This document shows, in pieces, positions 44,079 to 53,962 of a stretch of 64,000 bases of DNA. Source of the DNA: an uncultured SAR116 cluster alpha proteobacterium (GTDB taxonomy: Bacteria; Pseudomonadota; Alphaproteobacteria; Puniceispirillales; Marisalimonadaceae). Position 1 is the stretch's first letter, and each line of letters starts with the position of its first letter. The notes under the pieces are model-generated. The model saw only the letters and a program-made list of their open reading frames with translations. It had not been told where the DNA came from and ran no database searches. The stretch lies in the NCBI GenBank assembly GCA_902517815.1, contig CABYED010000006.1, forward strand, positions 19,901 to 83,900, written 5' to 3'. The translations under genes and the position numbers were made by a program.

Positions 44079-45500
44079 ATGGCTAGTGACGCATTTTTAA
44101 ATTCCATTGAAATCAATTTTAAAAAAGCGGCTCAATATATTCAAAAAATTGATGGAAATGAAATACTCTCAGAAGATTTGTCAAATCAAATCATGATGGC
44201 AAATGCTACATATGTAGTTCGATTTGGAGTTAGACTTAGGGGTACAGTACATACATTTGTTGGTTATCGTTCAGTTCACTCTGATCATTTTGAGCCGGTT
44301 AAAGGTGGTATAAGATATGATTTAGCTGTAAACCAGGAAGAGGTTGAAGCTTTAGCTGCTTTAATGACGTACAAATGTGCTTTAGTAGAGGTTCCCTTTG
44401 GTGGATCAAAAGGTGGCCTTTTAATTGATATAAAAGAGTGGAAACCAGAAGAATTAGAGAGAATTACAAGACGTTTTACTCAAGAGTTAGCTAAAAGAGA
44501 TTTAATACATCCATCTCAAAATGTTCCAGCCCCAGATGTTGGAACCGGAGAACGTGAAATGGCATGGATGGCTGACGAATACCGTCGACTTAATCCAACT
44601 GACTTAAATGCTTGGGCTTGTGTTACTGGTAAACCAGTTAATAAAGGTGGAATTTCTGGAAGAACCGAAGCAACTGGAAGGGGTGTGAAACTAGCTCTTA
44701 AAGCATTTTTCCAAAATGAAAAAGATGTAAAAAAAACTGGTCTTACCCCAGGATTAAAAGGAAAAAGAATAATAGTCCAAGGCCTTGGAAATGTGGGCTA
44801 TTATGCTGCTTATTTTTTATCCAACGAAGATGAAGCAATAATTACTCATGTTATAGAACGTGATGGTTCAGTTATAGACAAGAATGGTATTAATATATCA
44901 TCATTAAAAAATCATATAATTGAAAAAGGTACTATAAAAGGTTTTAAGGGTTTTGTTGCTTCTGGGCCAGAAATTTTGGAAGAAGAAGCAGATATTTTAA
45001 TTCCTGCAGCAATGGAACTAGTTATAGATGAAAAGAATGCAGATCGAATCAAAGCTAAACTCATTGTTGAGGCAGCTAATGGTCCAGTTTCAGCAAGTGC
45101 TGATGAAATACTTAACAGAAAAGGTATTGTAATTATACCAGATTTATATGCAAATGCTGGTGGAGTCACAGTTAGTTATTTTGAATGGATTAAGAATTTA
45201 AGCAGAATTAGATTAGGAAGATTACAAAAAAGAGCTCAAGAAAATCAGGTTTCTAATTTAATAGAAGGTATCGAAAACATGACTGGAAAAACTTTTCCTT
45301 CTGATTTTAGGTCAAAATCTATTGAAGGCTCCTCAGAAATAGACTTAGTCCGTTCTGGTTTAGAAGACACAATGTTGGAAACATATAAAGTCATTAGTGA
45401 CGTTTGGAATCAACATAGTGAAATACCTGATTTAAGGACAGCTGCTATGATTGTGGCAGTTAAGAGAATAGCTCAAAGTTATAATTCTCTTGGAATATAA
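44079..45500 (+). CDS. gdhA: Glutamate dehydrogenase (Glu/Leu/Phe/Val family)
   Basis: A 473-residue hexameric-type amino acid dehydrogenase. Seen: PVKGGIRYDLAVNQEEVEALAALMTYK with the substrate Lys region near residues 74-100, the catalytic Lys in VEVPFGGSKGGL near 104-115, APDVGTGEREMAWM near 151-164, and the NAD-binding loop VQGLGNVGYYAAYF near 232-245. In place of MetY-like or leucine variants, the length and GGSKGG segment fit glutamate. It makes or deaminates glutamate with ammonium and is tail-to-tail with the ammonium transporter across a shared terminator. Confidence 0.94.
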   Translation: MASDAFLNSIEINFKKAAQYIQKIDGNEILSEDLSNQIMMANATYVVRFGVRLRGTVHTFVGYRSVHSDHFEPVKGGIRYDLAVNQEEVEALAALMTYKCALVEVPFGGSKGGLLIDIKEWKPEELERITRRFTQELAKRDLIHPSQNVPAPDVGTGEREMAWMADEYRRLNPTDLNAWACVTGKPVNKGGISGRTEATGRGVKLALKAFFQNEKDVKKTGLTPGLKGKRIIVQGLGNVGYYAAYFLSNEDEAIITHVIERDGSVIDKNGINISSLKNHIIEKGTIKGFKGFVASGPEILEEEADILIPAAMELVIDEKNADRIKAKLIVEAANGPVSASADEILNRKGIVIIPDLYANAGGVTVSYFEWIKNLSRIRLGRLQKRAQENQVSNLIEGIENMTGKTFPSDFRSKSIEGSSEIDLVRSGLEDTMLETYKVISDVWNQHSEIPDLRTAAMIVAVKRIAQSYNSLGI

Positions 45501-45525
45501 AAAAGGGAGGCAAAGCCCCCCTTTT
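45501..45525. terminator. Bidirectional rho-independent terminator between gdhA and amt
   Basis: AAAAGGGAGGC (45501-45511), loop AAA, GCCCCCCTTTT (45515-45525): an 11-position stem with one A-C mismatch, flanked by A and T tracts on both sides. It starts at the base after the gdhA stop and ends 22 bases before the amt stop. Confidence 0.9.
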
Positions 45526-45547
45526 ATAATATAATTTTTGATTAAAT

Positions 45548-46846
45548 TTACTTTTTAAAGTCTGGATAAGCTTCCATACCAATTTCAGCTAAGTCAACGC
45601 CTTCAAGTTCTTCTTCAGCGGTAACTCGGATTCCAATAGTTAATTTAATTATATACCAGACAATTCCTGACGCTATAATTGTAAATGCACCTATTGCAAA
45701 TATTCCATAAAGCTGGGCACCTATTGTCGCATCTGAATTTGATAATATAACAGCTATTGTTCCCCAAATACCGGCAAAAAGATGGACAGGAATAGCACCT
45801 ACAACATCGTCTATTTTGAATTTGTCAAGCATAGGTATGGTCAATACTACGATTAAACCACCAACAGCCCCTATAAAAATTGCAAGCATTGGAGACGGAG
45901 CAAGTGGCTCAGCTGTAATAGCAACTAGCCCACCAAGTGCACCATTTAAAGCCATTGTCAAATCAGTTTTCTTGTAAAACATCATCGTTAATATAAGTGC
46001 AACTACTACACCACCAGCAGCTGCGAGATTTGTGTTGATGTAAATATTTGAAATAGCTGCAACATCTGCTCCAGATCCCATAGCTAATTGTGAACCGCCA
46101 TTAAAACCAAACCAACCAAACCACAATATAAATGTCCCTAAAGTTGCTAAGGGTAAGTTTGAACCTGGCATTGGATTTACACTTCCGTCGTCTGAATATT
46201 TACCTTTTCTTGCACCAAGAATGATGGCACCAGTAAGGGCTGCCCATCCACCAACACCATGAACAATTGATGAACCAGCAAAGTCAAGGAAACCAGCTTC
46301 ACTTAAGTAACCTCCACCCCATGACCATGATCCTTGTATTGGGTAAATGAAACCACATAATAAGACAACAAAAACTAAGAAAGCTTTTAATTTAATTCTC
46401 TCTGCAACGGCACCACTAACAATTGATGCAGCCGTTGCACAGAAAACCATTTGAAACCACCAATCAGAACCAGAAGAATAGGTAGCATCATTTTCTCCAC
46501 CAAAAGTTTCTCCATCGGATGGACTCCAAATTGAAAATGAACCTATATATCCAGAAACATCCATATACATAAGATTATAACCAACAACTGCAAACATGAT
46601 GCCTGCAATTGAATATAAACCGATATTTTTAGCACATTGGACAACGGCGTTTTTAGCTCTCACTAAACCAGTTTCCAACATACAAAAGCCTGCTGCCATC
46701 AACATCACTAGAAAACCGTGAACTAGAAAAGAGAAGGAATTAAATATATAAGCTGTTTCTGCGTCTGGTGCTGCAGAAGCAACTCCCACAAAACCGAATA
46801 TAATAGTAGGTATTAACAAAAGTAACCTAATTAAATTAGACATCAT
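45548..46846 (-). CDS. amt: Ammonium transporter
   Basis: A 432-residue Amt channel. Seen: a cleavable signal-like N-terminus (FVGVASAAPDAE), FLVMLMAAGFCMLETGLVRAKN near residues 37-58, the pore/gate region WSWGGGYL with D-F-A-G-S-S-I-V-H-GVGG near 190-200 (pore His), and the second pore His region VHLFAGIWGTIAV. About 11 transmembrane segments. CGGAG precedes the start. No glnK/glnB is adjacent, which is unusual for amtB-type loci. Shares the terminator with gdhA. Confidence 0.95.
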   Translation of the reverse strand: MMSNLIRLLLLIPTIIFGFVGVASAAPDAETAYIFNSFSFLVHGFLVMLMAAGFCMLETGLVRAKNAVVQCAKNIGLYSIAGIMFAVVGYNLMYMDVSGYIGSFSIWSPSDGETFGGENDATYSSGSDWWFQMVFCATAASIVSGAVAERIKLKAFLVFVVLLCGFIYPIQGSWSWGGGYLSEAGFLDFAGSSIVHGVGGWAALTGAIILGARKGKYSDDGSVNPMPGSNLPLATLGTFILWFGWFGFNGGSQLAMGSGADVAAISNIYINTNLAAAGGVVVALILTMMFYKKTDLTMALNGALGGLVAITAEPLAPSPMLAIFIGAVGGLIVVLTIPMLDKFKIDDVVGAIPVHLFAGIWGTIAVILSNSDATIGAQLYGIFAIGAFTIIASGIVWYIIKLTIGIRVTAEEELEGVDLAEIGMEAYPDFKK

Positions 46847-47038
46847 AACACTCCGTTTAAATTTATATTTTTAAAATATCCCTCTAAATAAATGTGAATA
46901 AAAGATGCAGTAAATTGACAAGAATCAGATATCTAAAATTGAATAAAAAATAACCAATAATTCTCAAAAAAACATACTATGATTAAAAATTAAGCATTTT
47001 TTTAGCTAAATTTTTTGTTCAATTCTAAATTTTAATGT

Positions 47039-48529
47039 CTATAATTTAGATTCTATAATTTTATTCAAAGTATTAAAAATATTGATCTTTCCTTGACTTA
47101 TCGAAGCTTTTAACGAACCAAGGTCTTTTTCATTTAATTCATTTATTAATAAATTTATTGCTGCGTTGGGTAGATTATTTTGTTTTTCATTTACAAAACA
47201 AATATTAACAACTTGGTCTAAGCGGTAAAAAATACTTTCCAATTTTTTAAATAAAAGTAGTTTTTTGTCCATTTCATATTTATCAATAAAATTTGAATCT
47301 TTTTCATAAAAAAATTTAAGAAACTCAATATCTCTTTGCCCGCCTGCCACATATTTGGTTTCAAACCACTTGGATACTATTTTTTTATCTAATTTTTCAT
47401 TTCTGTTTTTTAACTCATTAACATTCACTCTCATTTTTTTTATTTCTTCAATAACATCTACATCAGATATCGGAAGTAAATTTAATTTATTCAAAAGTTT
47501 TGAAATACTATCACTAAATTTATTTTCTGTTATAACTCGAGTTTTTTTTAGAGCTATTTTTTCCCAACAATATGACATATTCTTGTGATAACTCTCAAAA
47601 TTATCAAAAGTGCACGCAACTGGACCATGATTTCCGGAGGGTCTTAATTTTGTATCCACCTCGTACAAAATACCTTCGGATGTTTTAGTAGAAAGAATGT
47701 TTATAAGTTTTCGAAAAATGTTTACGTATATTTTTCTTTCAAATTTTTTACCATAGACAAAGACTAAATCTAGGTCAGAATTTGAAGTCATTGTAAAAGT
47801 ACCAAATCTTCCATAGGCTACTATACAGAAATCCTCACAATTAATCTTATGATTATTATAAGTTTCACGTTTAATAATTTGTAAAACATAATCAACTGTA
47901 GCTTGTGCTAAATAAGAAAATTCAGATGAAGCTCTTTCTAAACTTATTTCATTATTTATTAAAGCAAATAAAATTTGAAATTTAGTTAACCTGTGGTGCT
48001 TTCTTAGAGCATTAAGCATACCTTCAGTTTCGTAATTTTGTAAATCTAACTTTTCGAAAGAATTTTTGTAATAGGAAATATTACCATTTAATCTAATTGC
48101 GTATTCTGGTTGAATAACTTCTAGTAGTTTCATATCCCTTGATAGAATATCTGTTAAGATTCCTGAAAATGATAGAACTTTTGATAAATTCTCATAAACG
48201 AATGAACTGTTTTTGAGTATTTCTAAATAATCAAGGTTTGAGTTTATAGAATTTATATATCTTAAGAGTTGATAAAGTCCTTCTTCTTTGTGTTTTTTTC
48301 GAAAAATAATAGGAATTATTTCTTTAAAGATCTTAGATAATTTTTCTCTAGTTGCCGAAGATAGACTGTTTTCAAAAAAATTTTCAAATAGTCTTATTGT
48401 TGCATCTATATTTATATTACTCACATTTCGTAATTTAATAATAATATTACTTTCAACTTCATTTACCTCTATTTCCTCATCATTTGCTAAAGGCAAATTA
48501 ATTGGTAGATTTAGTTTTTTATAAAGCAT
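47039..48529 (-). CDS. glnE: Half-length GlnE: adenylyltransferase half of glutamine synthetase adenylyltransferase/deadenylylase
   Basis: A 496-residue protein, about half of the usual 950-residue GlnE. Helical region residues 1-220, nucleotidyltransferase core about 225-340 with AYGRFGTFTMTSNSDLDLVF (Asp252 and Asp254 metal ligands), Asp292 in LYEVDTKLRPSGNHGPV, then a C-terminal helical part. LYEVDxxLRPSG is the pattern of the second (adenylylating) catalytic domain; the first domain typically has RVDxRLRPFG. No deadenylylase half lies upstream; the 84 bp before ATG 48529 lead into the divergent fbp. So it may only adenylylate glutamine synthetase, or another gene supplies the other activity. 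Confidence 0.85.
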   Translation of the reverse strand: MLYKKLNLPINLPLANDEEIEVNEVESNIIIKLRNVSNINIDATIRLFENFFENSLSSATREKLSKIFKEIIPIIFRKKHKEEGLYQLLRYINSINSNLDYLEILKNSSFVYENLSKVLSFSGILTDILSRDMKLLEVIQPEYAIRLNGNISYYKNSFEKLDLQNYETEGMLNALRKHHRLTKFQILFALINNEISLERASSEFSYLAQATVDYVLQIIKRETYNNHKINCEDFCIVAYGRFGTFTMTSNSDLDLVFVYGKKFERKIYVNIFRKLINILSTKTSEGILYEVDTKLRPSGNHGPVACTFDNFESYHKNMSYCWEKIALKKTRVITENKFSDSISKLLNKLNLLPISDVDVIEEIKKMRVNVNELKNRNEKLDKKIVSKWFETKYVAGGQRDIEFLKFFYEKDSNFIDKYEMDKKLLLFKKLESIFYRLDQVVNICFVNEKQNNLPNAAINLLINELNEKDLGSLKASISQGKINIFNTLNKIIESKL

Positions 48530-48572
48530 TCACAAACCAAAAAAAATTTATTATCTTATACAAACTTACATA

Positions 48573-48592
48573 CGTTTCAATTTCGTTTCAAT
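48573..48592. repeat. Twin CGTTTCAAT repeats, 11-bp period, upstream of fbp
   Basis: CGTTTCAAT occurs at 48573-48581 and 48584-48592, one helical turn apart, and is framed by an inverted pair ATACG (48570-48574) / CGTAT (48595-48599). The element lies 14-41 bases before ATG 48614, in the divergent gap between glnE and fbp. It is a good candidate for an operator controlling the carbon operon. Confidence 0.55.
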
Positions 48593-48613
48593 ATCGTATT
48601 AGTAGAATTAAAA

Positions 48614-49576
48614 ATGGATCTAGAAAATTATTTATTAAGAAATTCTAAAGAAGAAGAGATTTCATTAATCATCAAATCATTAGCTGATGCTGCAATTAAA
48701 ATATCTAATACTATAAGAAGTATCAAACCACAGGAAAGTATCTCAAATAATGATAGAAAATTGAATTCAGATGGCGATATTCAAAAATCATTAGATATAA
48801 TTTCAGATGAAATTTTGATAAGCTTTTTAGAACAATCACCCGCTGCAGCGTATGCCTCCGAAGAGCAAGAAGGGTATATCGATTTTAAAAATAATAATAA
48901 TTTTATTGTTTTCGCTGATCCGCTTGATGGGTCAAGTAACATTGACGTAAATGTTTCAATAGGTACTATTTTTTCGATAATGTCTAAAAATAATTTGCCT
49001 TTAGAAAAAGCATTTTTTCAAAATGGCAGTCATCAAAAATCATCAGGTTTTTTCGTTTATGGACCACAAACAACCTTATTTATTACAGTTGGGGTTGGAA
49101 CATCTTTGTTCGCATTAGACGAAATAAAAGGTAAATTTATTCTACTGAAAGATAAAGTCACCATACCAGAAACGACTGCTGAATTTGCAATAAATGCTGC
49201 TTACAGAAGATTTTGGGACAACGCAACATTAAAATATATTACTGAATGCCAGAATGGAAAAAATGGATCCAGAAAGAAAAATTTTGGAATGAGGTGGGTT
49301 GGATCATTAGTAGCAGATGCTAGTAGGATTTTTAATCGAGGAGGTATTTTTTTATATCCCTCGGATACCAGAGAAAAATATAAAAATGGAAGGTTACGTT
49401 TAACGTATGAAGCAAATCCAATAGCTTATCTGGTAGAACAAGCTAATGGCGAAGCTACTGATGGACATAAAAATATTTTAAACATAGAAGTTAGAGAATT
49501 GCACCAAAGATCACCATTAATTTTTGGTTCAAAAGAGGAAGTTTTAGAATATAAAAAATCAAATTCAAGTTTGTAA
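48614..49576 (+). CDS. fbp: Class I fructose-1,6-bisphosphatase
   Basis: A 320-residue FBPase hydrolysing fructose 1,6-bisphosphate to fructose 6-phosphate. Seen: YASEEQE near residues 80-86 (metal Glu) and ADPLDGSSNIDVNVSIGTIFSI near 101-122 (Asp102, Asp105). Also RWVGSLVAD with the phosphate Arg near 231-239, and LTYEANPIAYLVEQAGG-like LTYEANPIAYLVEQANG near 263-279. First gene of a six-gene run of gluconeogenic and pentose-phosphate enzymes. Confidence 0.95.
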   Translation: MDLENYLLRNSKEEEISLIIKSLADAAIKISNTIRSIKPQESISNNDRKLNSDGDIQKSLDIISDEILISFLEQSPAAAYASEEQEGYIDFKNNNNFIVFADPLDGSSNIDVNVSIGTIFSIMSKNNLPLEKAFFQNGSHQKSSGFFVYGPQTTLFITVGVGTSLFALDEIKGKFILLKDKVTIPETTAEFAINAAYRRFWDNATLKYITECQNGKNGSRKKNFGMRWVGSLVADASRIFNRGGIFLYPSDTREKYKNGRLRLTYEANPIAYLVEQANGEATDGHKNILNIEVRELHQRSPLIFGSKEEVLEYKKSNSSL

Positions 49577-49606
49577 TTTTTTTTGAAAACTACTATGTAA
49601 TTTTTT

Positions 49607-49620
49607 TAACATAAATGTTA
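49607..49620. promoter_or_regulatory. Dyad TAACAT-AA-ATGTTA upstream of tkt
   Basis: A 6-bp perfect inverted repeat around AA, 46 bases before ATG 49666, in the 89-bp gap between fbp and tkt. Possibly an operator or part of a secondary promoter; short palindromes are frequent in AT-rich DNA. Confidence 0.3.
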
Positions 49621-49665
49621 TTTATAAATTTAATCTCTTTACACTAATTTTTCAGGAGTGTTTTT

Positions 49666-51654
49666 ATGCAAGGACACATAAAATCAAATGATAATATGTC
49701 CTCTAAAATGGCTGATGCAATAAGATTTTTATCTATGGATGCAGTGCAGGCTGCCAATTCTGGTCATCCAGGCATGCCCATGGGTATGGCAGATGTTGCT
49801 ACCGTTCTTTTCAAAGATTTTATTAATATTTGCCCGGATAAACCAGATTGGCCAGATAGAGATAGATTTGTTTTATCTGCAGGTCATGGATCAATGTTAT
49901 TATATTCACTTCATTATCTTTTAGGTTATAAAGACATGCCAATTGAAAACATAAAAAATTTCAGACAGTTAAATTATAATACTGCTGGGCACCCAGAATT
50001 TGGTCATGCAGATGGTATAGAGACTACAACTGGTCCATTAGGACAGGGTCTTGCAACCGCAGTTGGAATGGCTTTAAGTGAAAAGTTAATGGCATCCAGA
50101 TTTGGTAATAATTTAGTTGATCATTTTACTTATGTTATTGCTGGTGATGGTTGTCTACAAGAAGGTATAAGTCATGAAGCAATTGAGTTTTCTGGACATC
50201 TTAAGTTATCAAAGCTAATTGTTTTTTGGGACGATAATAAAATTTCAATTGATGGATCAACTGACTTATCTAATTCCTCAAATCAAATCAATAGATTTAA
50301 AGCAGCAGGTTGGCATACCCAAATCATAGACGGTCATAATCATGATGATATTCAAAAAGCTATTATGAATGCAAAAAAATCAAGAAAACCATCACTGATT
50401 GCATGTAAAACTAAGATTGGATATGGCGCACCTAATTTAGCTGGAACAGCTAAAACTCATGGCGCTCCTCTTGGTGCTGATGAGATAGCTGCAACAAGAA
50501 AGGCATTGGGATGGTCAAATAATCCATTTGAGATACCAACTGAAATATTAACAGAGTGGAAAAAAACCTCAAAAAGATCAAAAGAACTTTTTAAGGCGTG
50601 GGAAAAAAAATTAGAAAAAAGCCCTAGGCGTAAAAGATTCCAGATGTTTATTGAAGGAAATATTCCTGATTCTTATCAAAGAAAAATGAATTCATTTATT
50701 AAACAAATGAAAAAAGAACTACCAAAACTTGCTACAAGGCAAGCAAGTCAAAAAGCTTTAGAAGTAATAAATAAAACTATTGTAAATACATTAGGTGGAT
50801 CTGCAGATTTGACCGGATCAAATTTAACTAAGACTAGTGAGATGAAAACTGTTACTTCAAGTAAATTTTCAGGAAATTACATCCATTATGGCATAAGAGA
50901 GCATGCTATGGGCTCTATTATGAATGGTGTTGCATTACACAAAGGTTTTATACCTTATGGAGGAACATTTTTAGTTTTTAGTGATTACATGAGAGCATCT
51001 ATAAGATTATCTGCATTAATGTCATTAAGAGTGATTTATGTATTAACTCATGATTCGATTGGTCTTGGTGAAGATGGACCGACACATCAACCAATTGAAC
51101 ATTTAGCAATTTTAAGAGCAACACCAAATTTAAATTTGATAAGGCCAGCAGATATTGTTGAAACCGTAGAGGCTTGGGATGTGGCACTCAAAACTAATGG
51201 ACCAACTGTTTTGGCTTTGTCAAGACAAGGTTTGAAAGCTTACAGATCAGAAAAAAATAATAAAAACTTAGTGTCTTATGGTGGATATATTCTAAATAAT
51301 ATATCAAAAGACAGAGATATTACTTTGATAGCTACAGGATCTGAAATAGAAATAGCTATGGAAGCTTCTGAAATAATGTACAAAGAAGGTGTTAAAGCTA
51401 CTGTCGTCTCGCTTCCTTGTTGGGAATTATTTGATAAACAAAGTGAAGAATATAAAAATCAAGTTTTAGGAAATTGTCCACGTGTAGCTATTGAGGCTGC
51501 TTCTGAAATGGGGTGGAGCAAGTATATAGGTGAAAATGGAATTTTCATTGGCATGAAAAGTTTTGGAGCATCTGGACCGGCTTCTGACTTATACAATCAT
51601 TTTAATATTACTAGTAAATCAATAATTGATTCTGCAAAATTATTATTAAAATAA
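49666..51654 (+). CDS. tkt: Transketolase
   Basis: A 662-residue ThDP transketolase. Seen: [16 protein letters not shown] near residues 24-39, [16 protein letters not shown] near 114-129, the ThDP motif [15 protein letters not shown] near 152-166, and [13 protein letters not shown] near 408-420 with the catalytic Glu. It interconverts pentose and triose/hexose phosphates. AGGAGTG ribosome-binding site. It lies 89 bp after fbp and 29 bp before pgk. Confidence 0.96.
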   Translation: MQGHIKSNDNMSSKMADAIRFLSMDAVQAANSGHPGMPMGMADVATVLFKDFINICPDKPDWPDRDRFVLSAGHGSMLLYSLHYLLGYKDMPIENIKNFRQLNYNTAGHPEFGHADGIETTTGPLGQGLATAVGMALSEKLMASRFGNNLVDHFTYVIAGDGCLQEGISHEAIEFSGHLKLSKLIVFWDDNKISIDGSTDLSNSSNQINRFKAAGWHTQIIDGHNHDDIQKAIMNAKKSRKPSLIACKTKIGYGAPNLAGTAKTHGAPLGADEIAATRKALGWSNNPFEIPTEILTEWKKTSKRSKELFKAWEKKLEKSPRRKRFQMFIEGNIPDSYQRKMNSFIKQMKKELPKLATRQASQKALEVINKTIVNTLGGSADLTGSNLTKTSEMKTVTSSKFSGNYIHYGIREHAMGSIMNGVALHKGFIPYGGTFLVFSDYMRASIRLSALMSLRVIYVLTHDSIGLGEDGPTHQPIEHLAILRATPNLNLIRPADIVETVEAWDVALKTNGPTVLALSRQGLKAYRSEKNNKNLVSYGGYILNNISKDRDITLIATGSEIEIAMEASEIMYKEGVKATVVSLPCWELFDKQSEEYKNQVLGNCPRVAIEAASEMGWSKYIGENGIFIGMKSFGASGPASDLYNHFNITSKSIIDSAKLLLK

Positions 51655-51683
51655 GTATAATTACAATGAGTGAATTTTTTTAA

Positions 51684-52880
51684 ATGTCTAGTAACATTAA
51701 AAGCATAGTTAATGTAGATGTAAGTAATAAGGTTGTTATTTTAAGAGCTGACTTAAATATTCCTATTGTAAATGGTGTTGTCCAAGACCATACCAGACTT
51801 GATAGGTTAATACCTACAATCAATTATTTGTTAGAAAATCAATCGAAACTAGTTATTTGTAGTCATTATGGTAGACCTGAAGGAAAATTTGATGAAAAAT
51901 TTTCTCTTAAACCTTTAGTGAATGTTTTGTCTGAAATTACAAAAACAAAAGTTCAATTTCATTCATCTTGTATTGGTGATGACGCTTTGATTAAAAAGAA
52001 GTCACTAAAACAAGGAGAAATTTTATTATTAGAAAATTTAAGATTTCATGAAAGTGAAATTAAAAACGACAATGACTTCGCAAATGAATTATCTAAAGGG
52101 TGTGACATATTTGTGAATGACGCCTTTTCTTGTTCACATAGAGCTCATGCAAGCTTACACGCAATAACAAAATTTCTTCCATCTTTTTCTGGTTTATTAC
52201 TTGATGAGGAAGTTAAAGCACTTACATCTGTTTTGAACTCTCCAGTCAAACCAGTTGCAGCACTAGTCGGTGGCGCTAAAATATCATCAAAAATTAATAT
52301 TATAGAATATTTGTTAACTAAAATGGATTATTTGGTTATAGGCGGAGCAATGGCCAATACTTTTCTTGTTGCTCAGGGTTTTAATATGAGAAAAAGCCTT
52401 TACGAAAAAGATTGTATTGATATTGCAAAATCAATATTAAAAATAAGCGAGACAAATAACTGTAAAATAATTTTACCCTTAGACCTAGTTGTTTCTAAGA
52501 AATTTGAAACTAATGCAAAATTTGAAATAGTATCTTCAGATGCTGTCCCATCAGAAATGATGGCTTTAGATATTGGTCCTAAAACGATAAACAAAATTAC
52601 TTCTGTGTTTCAAAAAGTTAATACTTTACTCTGGAATGGTCCAGTCGGTGCCTTTGAAACGCCACCATTTGGAGAGGGAACTTTCAAGCTTGCTAGGGAG
52701 GCTGCTAAATTAACGGTAAATAAAAATTTAATTACTGTTGCTGGTGGAGGTGATACGACTTCTGCTTTAAACAATGCTAATGCTGTCGATGATTTTACAT
52801 ATGTATCCTCAGCAGGTGGAGCTTTTCTAGAATGGCTAGAGGGTATAGAATTACCGGGAATATCAGTATTAAGTAAATAA
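51684..52880 (+). CDS. pgk: Phosphoglycerate kinase
   Basis: A 398-residue PGK. Seen: LRADLNIPIVNG near residues 19-30, SHYGRPEGKFDEKFSL near 58-73, LLENLRFHESE near 112-122, VGGAKISSKI near 190-199 and AGGGDTTSAL near 350-359. It phosphorylates 3-phosphoglycerate during gluconeogenesis. The start ATG 51684 has no clear ribosome-binding site, suggesting translation coupled to tkt. 36 bp to gap. Confidence 0.96.
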   Translation: MSSNIKSIVNVDVSNKVVILRADLNIPIVNGVVQDHTRLDRLIPTINYLLENQSKLVICSHYGRPEGKFDEKFSLKPLVNVLSEITKTKVQFHSSCIGDDALIKKKSLKQGEILLLENLRFHESEIKNDNDFANELSKGCDIFVNDAFSCSHRAHASLHAITKFLPSFSGLLLDEEVKALTSVLNSPVKPVAALVGGAKISSKINIIEYLLTKMDYLVIGGAMANTFLVAQGFNMRKSLYEKDCIDIAKSILKISETNNCKIILPLDLVVSKKFETNAKFEIVSSDAVPSEMMALDIGPKTINKITSVFQKVNTLLWNGPVGAFETPPFGEGTFKLAREAAKLTVNKNLITVAGGGDTTSALNNANAVDDFTYVSSAGGAFLEWLEGIELPGISVLSK

Positions 52881-52916
52881 TTAAGTATAGTATAAATTTA
52901 GAAAGGAAAAAAAATA

Positions 52917-53924
52917 ATGTCAGTAAGGGTTGCTATTAACGGTTTTGGAAGAATAGGAAGAAATATTTTAAGAGCTATTGTTGAATCAGCTCGAGATGAC
53001 ATAATTGTTGTTGGGATAAATGATTTAGGTCCAGTTGAAACTAATGCTCATTTATTAAGATACGATAGCATTCACGGAAAGTTTCCAGAAGATGTTAAAG
53101 TTAGTGGCACTGATTTGGATGTTGGACAAGGGCCTATTAAAGTAACTTCTATTAGAGATCCTAGAGATTTGCCTTGGAAAGAGCTTGATGTAGATATAGC
53201 TATGGAGTGTACTGGTATATTTGCTAGCCGAGAAAAAGCCTCAATGCATTTAGACGCAGGTGCTAAGAGGGTGCTTGTTTCTGCTCCTGCTAGTGGTGTG
53301 GATCTTACTGTTGTTTATGGAGTAAATCATCAAAAAATATCTCAAGATCACCTTGTTATCTCAAACGCATCTTGTACTACGAACTGTCTAGCACCTGTGG
53401 CTATGGCATTAAATAATGGGGTAGGTATTAATCAAGGTTTTATGACTACAATTCATTCCTATACAGGTGATCAACCAACATTGGATACAATGCATTCTGA
53501 TCTTTATAGGTCTAGAGCTGCAGCTGGGAATATGATACCAACCTCTACTGGCGCAGCTAAGGCCGTTGGATTGGTTTTACCAGAATTAAATGGAAAATTA
53601 GATGGTGTTTCGGTAAGAGTTCCTACACAAAATGTATCAGTTGTTGATTTTAAATTTAATGCTTCAAGATCGACTTCAGTTGACGAAATTAATAACATTA
53701 TTAAAGAAACTGCCAATGGAGAGCTAAACAATATTCTTGGCTTTACAGACGAACCTCTTGTATCAAGTGATTTTAATCATGACTCACGTTCTTCTATTTT
53801 TCATATGGATCAAACAAAAGTGATGGACAATACATTCGTTAGAGTATTAAGTTGGTATGATAATGAGTGGGGTTTTTCTAATAGAATGTCAGATACCGCA
53901 GTTGCTATCGGTAAGACAATTTAA
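52917..53924 (+). CDS. gap: Glyceraldehyde-3-phosphate dehydrogenase, type I
   Basis: A 335-residue GAPDH. Seen: NGFGRIGRNILRA near residues 8-20, Asp36 in GINDLG (favouring NAD over NADP), and the catalytic Cys153 in SNASCTTNCLAP. Also HSYTGDQ near 180-186 and WYDNEWGFSNRM near the C-terminus. AGAAAGG ribosome-binding site. In the operon with pgk and the other gluconeogenic enzymes. Confidence 0.96.
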   Translation: MSVRVAINGFGRIGRNILRAIVESARDDIIVVGINDLGPVETNAHLLRYDSIHGKFPEDVKVSGTDLDVGQGPIKVTSIRDPRDLPWKELDVDIAMECTGIFASREKASMHLDAGAKRVLVSAPASGVDLTVVYGVNHQKISQDHLVISNASCTTNCLAPVAMALNNGVGINQGFMTTIHSYTGDQPTLDTMHSDLYRSRAAAGNMIPTSTGAAKAVGLVLPELNGKLDGVSVRVPTQNVSVVDFKFNASRSTSVDEINNIIKETANGELNNILGFTDEPLVSSDFNHDSRSSIFHMDQTKVMDNTFVRVLSWYDNEWGFSNRMSDTAVAIGKTI

Positions 53925-53962
53925 AAAAATTTAAACTCTATGAAATAAAAAGGAATATTTGC

